A stretch of DNA of 64,000 nt from Roseivirga sp. (GTDB lineage: Bacteria; Bacteroidota; Bacteroidia; Cytophagales; Cyclobacteriaceae): the NCBI GenBank assembly GCA_021404565.1, contig JAAWWF010000028.1, forward strand, positions 1-64,000, written 5' to 3'. Both the position numbers and the translations under genes were made by a program. Shown one piece after another: positions 62,017 through 64,000 of the stretch. The first letter of the stretch is position 1, and every line of letters begins with the position of its first letter. A model generated the notes under the pieces. The model searched no databases. It worked only from the letters and a program-made list of their open reading frames with translations, and was not told where the DNA came from.

Positions 62017-62122
62017 CTGATTGTCTAAGAATGACTCACCACCAAGACCAGAAAACCCGATTTTTTACCTGAAATCTTTGCTTGCTTTCAATACCCGAAA
62101 GGATTGATGAACAGCTTCGCTT

Positions 62123-62623
62123 TTAATAATCCACCTTCTCTTTTAAAAAGGTCCACAATGAATGCCGGGTAAAGACAGTAGCACTGACGGTGGCACCATT
62201 GTTCACTCGTATAAACTGTTTGACAGCAGCACTGTACTCACCAGTAGGCTTCAGGATGATCGAAACCGTTTCGGCATTTCTGACAAGGCCTTCCTGTACT
62301 TCTGTGACTTCGGCATTGATCCTGGCACCGGTGCTGAGCGTGATTTCTGCTTTTTGTCCGGGTTCAATCACCATTGCCCTGGATACTTCCGCATATAAAA
62401 CAAACTCATTATTCGGTTTAATAGCACCGCTAAGAGATAGCTCAATGTCCAGGGAAACAGTAGCTGCCATATAAATACTCGTTGCAATCAATAGAGTGAA
62501 GAGGGCAAGGGAAAACAAGCTTATGCGCGAAATAAGGAACATACCCGGATGTTTGGGGTCTTTCAGCTTTGGTAGTGCCGGGCTGTTGTTTTTAGCCAGT
62601 GTCTGTTTCGAACTGATTTCCAT
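62123..62623 (-). CDS. Short HlyD-like membrane protein, partner of the second exporter
   Basis: A 166-residue protein: cytoplasmic N-terminus, one helix (about 29-52, ISLFSLALFTLLIATSIYM) and a periplasmic beta domain with EPGQKAEITLSTGARINAEVTEVQEG (quoted in part), which is the HlyD-type C-terminal barrel pattern. The lipoyl halves and alpha-hairpin of full-length HlyD are absent. It follows the ABC gene after six bases, as the short protein at 1747-2274 follows its exporter; sequences of the two share only topology. Confidence 0.68.
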   Translation of the reverse strand: MEISSKQTLAKNNSPALPKLKDPKHPGMFLISRISLFSLALFTLLIATSIYMAATVSLDIELSLSGAIKPNNEFVLYAEVSRAMVIEPGQKAEITLSTGARINAEVTEVQEGLVRNAETVSIILKPTGEYSAAVKQFIRVNNGATVSATVFTRHSLWTFLKEKVDY

Positions 62624-62629
62624 ATTCGT

Positions 62630-64000
62630 CTATTCCTGTGCGTTTAGTACATTTTCCTGCAAGCTTGTCGGAGCGATCAATTCAGCGAATTGAGTACTGC
62701 TCTCAGCCAGTTGTTTATAAGTTCCCCTTACTGTAATAGCTCCCTTGTCCAGAATGAATATCTCATCTGCATTGACCAGGTTTTTTACCCTGTGCGTCAC
62801 GAAAACCGTGGTGATCCCATGTTGTTTTGTGAAGTAGGAGAGTTCCCGGATCAAGGCTGCCTCCGTACGTACATCCAAATTGGAAGTAGCTTCATCGAGT
62901 ATGAGAATGCGTGGTTTTCTGATCAGTGCTCTGGCAACAGCAAACCGCTGTCGCTGTCCGCCAGACATACTGCTTCCCCATTCGGAAATGGGAGTTTCAT
63001 AGCCTTCGGGAAGAGACTGAATAAGCTCCTCTAATTGAGCAATTCTTATTATTTCAGTCACTTCCTGGAAATCCGCAGTTTCCAGGCCTAGAGTCAGGTT
63101 CTCCCAAACCGTACCTTTTATAAGCTGTACTTCCTGCCATACAATGGCGATCTGTCTACGGAAATCGATCAGGGGAATTTCCTGAGTATCAATGTCATCA
63201 AAGCAGATGTTTCCGGAGTCCTGCTTTTCAAATCGACTTAGCAAGCGCAGGATCGTGGTTTTACCGGAGCCGCTCAGGCCCACCAACCCATACAGCTTGC
63301 CAGGATGCAACTTCAGGTTCACTTCTTTCAGAATAGGCTGTTCCGGCTCATAAGAGAAGGAAATATGCCTGAGCGTTACTGCTCCCAGCAACCTGACCTT
63401 GATTTCAGGTGCTGTCTCATAGGCCTGAGTAGGATCTTGCTCGGGTACCTGATCCAGGTATTCATATACCCGATCGAGATTAACAGCTGCCTGCTGAAAG
63501 CTGTTGAACATGTTGATCAAGGTAGAAAATGGCCCGTACATATAGCCTACATAGGCAGTGAAGGCGACATAATCACCCAGACTCATTTCACCCTGTATGA
63601 TGTATCTCCAGCCCAGCCAGGTAAACAGTGCGATATTAAGAGCGTTTAGCAGTCGGTCGGATATACTTACCAGGGAATGAACGGAGTGGGCACGTAGATG
63701 AGCTTTAAGTGCCTTCTGCTGAATGGCGGTACCCCGTTTGAAGTTATAATGCTCCAACCCGAGCCCCTTAAATGTTTGTACCTGATTCAATACCTCCATT
63801 TGAAGGGCATCGAAGTCAGCATGAGCTACGGCCACGTCCTGCCAGGTGTTGCGCATGTATTTGCCTGAATAGAAAGTGATCAGGGCAGTAATGGGAATGG
63901 CGATAATGGCTATCAGGGCCAGTTTCCAGTGCAATAAGAACAGAAAGGGTGGCACTAACAGTATATAAATTCCCTGACCGAACAAGACCTGTATGGTACT
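62630..64000 (-). CDS. ABC exporter, bacteriocin/NHLP type, 5'-truncated by the window end
   Basis: The C-terminal part of a fused permease-ATPase; the frame continues beyond base 64000, so residues before STIQVLFGQG are not in the window. Four of the six membrane helices are visible, then the ATPase domain with Walker A GLSGSGKTT, signature MSGGQRQRFAVARAL, Walker B ILILDEATSNLD and H-loop VTHRVKNLV. Any N-terminal C39 peptidase or cyclic-nucleotide domain would lie outside. It is followed by the short HlyD-like gene, repeating the layout at 1747-4483. Confidence 0.88.
   Translation of the reverse strand, partial: STIQVLFGQGIYILLVPPFLFLLHWKLALIAIIAIPITALITFYSGKYMRNTWQDVAVAHADFDALQMEVLNQVQTFKGLGLEHYNFKRGTAIQQKALKAHLRAHSVHSLVSISDRLLNALNIALFTWLGWRYIIQGEMSLGDYVAFTAYVGYMYGPFSTLINMFNSFQQAAVNLDRVYEYLDQVPEQDPTQAYETAPEIKVRLLGAVTLRHISFSYEPEQPILKEVNLKLHPGKLYGLVGLSGSGKTTILRLLSRFEKQDSGNICFDDIDTQEIPLIDFRRQIAIVWQEVQLIKGTVWENLTLGLETADFQEVTEIIRIAQLEELIQSLPEGYETPISEWGSSMSGGQRQRFAVARALIRKPRILILDEATSNLDVRTEAALIRELSYFTKQHGITTVFVTHRVKNLVNADEIFILDKGAITVRGTYKQLAESSTQFAELIAPTSLQENVLNAQE

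Noticed and set aside
1-64000. tRNA, rRNA, insertion sequences, prophage or integrative element
   Set aside because: No cloverleaf, rRNA core sequence, transposase, integrase or attachment repeat was recognised on reading both strands.

Overview
The window looks like chromosomal DNA from a member of the phylum Bacteroidota, most likely Cytophagales-like. The grounds are a DUF4249 lipoprotein, a DUF5916 outer-membrane protein, three double-length FtsX-type permeases (two coupled to PadR regulators), LytS/LytTR signalling, many SPII lipoproteins, a mostly Shine-Dalgarno-poor gene set, and a 'Lys-rich leader ending in GG' peptide typical of this phylum. I see no rRNA, tRNA, CRISPR array, transposase, integrase or phage gene. 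The lineage is inferred from gene content only.

Layout. 0-6.2 kb: a small double-glycine peptide with four cysteines, a DUF4249 lipoprotein, and a convergent operon made of a VKOR-DsbA disulfide-forming protein, a C39-peptidase ABC exporter and a very short HlyD-like protein. Together these read as a system that cleaves, exports and oxidises a cysteine-containing peptide. 6.7-16.8 kb: DUF5916 barrel, TspO-related membrane protein, amidase and double-VOC lipoproteins, M43 metalloprotease lipoprotein, cupin, a CotH-kinase-like protein and a DUF6155 protein. 16.8-23 kb: a LytS/LytTR two-component pair, an exported small protein with an FtsX permease, and a Tat-exported threonine-aldolase-like enzyme. 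23-27 kb: a TPR-AAA+ ATPase, a TPR membrane protein and a 2-hydroxyacid dehydrogenase, followed by a hairpin-rich spacer. 27-30 kb: a PadR regulator overlapping a permease gene, with a palindromic operator.

31-38.5 kb: a large sortilin/BNR-type protein, a YfcC-family transporter, an ArgE-like M20 deacetylase, a membrane LytTR regulator and a DUF4440 protein. 38.5-42.7 kb: a tightly packed sulfur/molybdopterin block (mocA-like, moeB-rhodanese, moaD, moaE, sufS, sufU). MoaD/MoaE/MoeB make and charge the sulfur carrier, and SufS/SufU are plausible persulfide donors. 42.8-48.5 kb: two paralogous histidine kinases sharing an unusual C-terminal module flank a cell-wall pair (polysaccharide deacetylase and glucosaminidase). 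48.6-50.9 kb: an ArsI-like dioxygenase, a SigZ-like sigma factor, a patch of gene debris and a cold-shock gene. 50.9-58.5 kb: galactokinase, a second PadR-permease pair, a BNR-type secreted protein and a covalent-FAD oxidoreductase. 58.7-64 kb: a membrane class III cyclase, an exported DinB-like protein, a small unknown protein, a catalytically dead subtilase with a cysteine cluster, and a second ABC exporter plus short HlyD protein that runs off the window.

The strongest candidates for something little described are the disulfide-peptide export locus at the left end and, at the right end, the pseudo-subtilase beside a second exporter with the same ABC-then-short-HlyD layout. Function assignments rest on motifs read by eye; no database search was possible.
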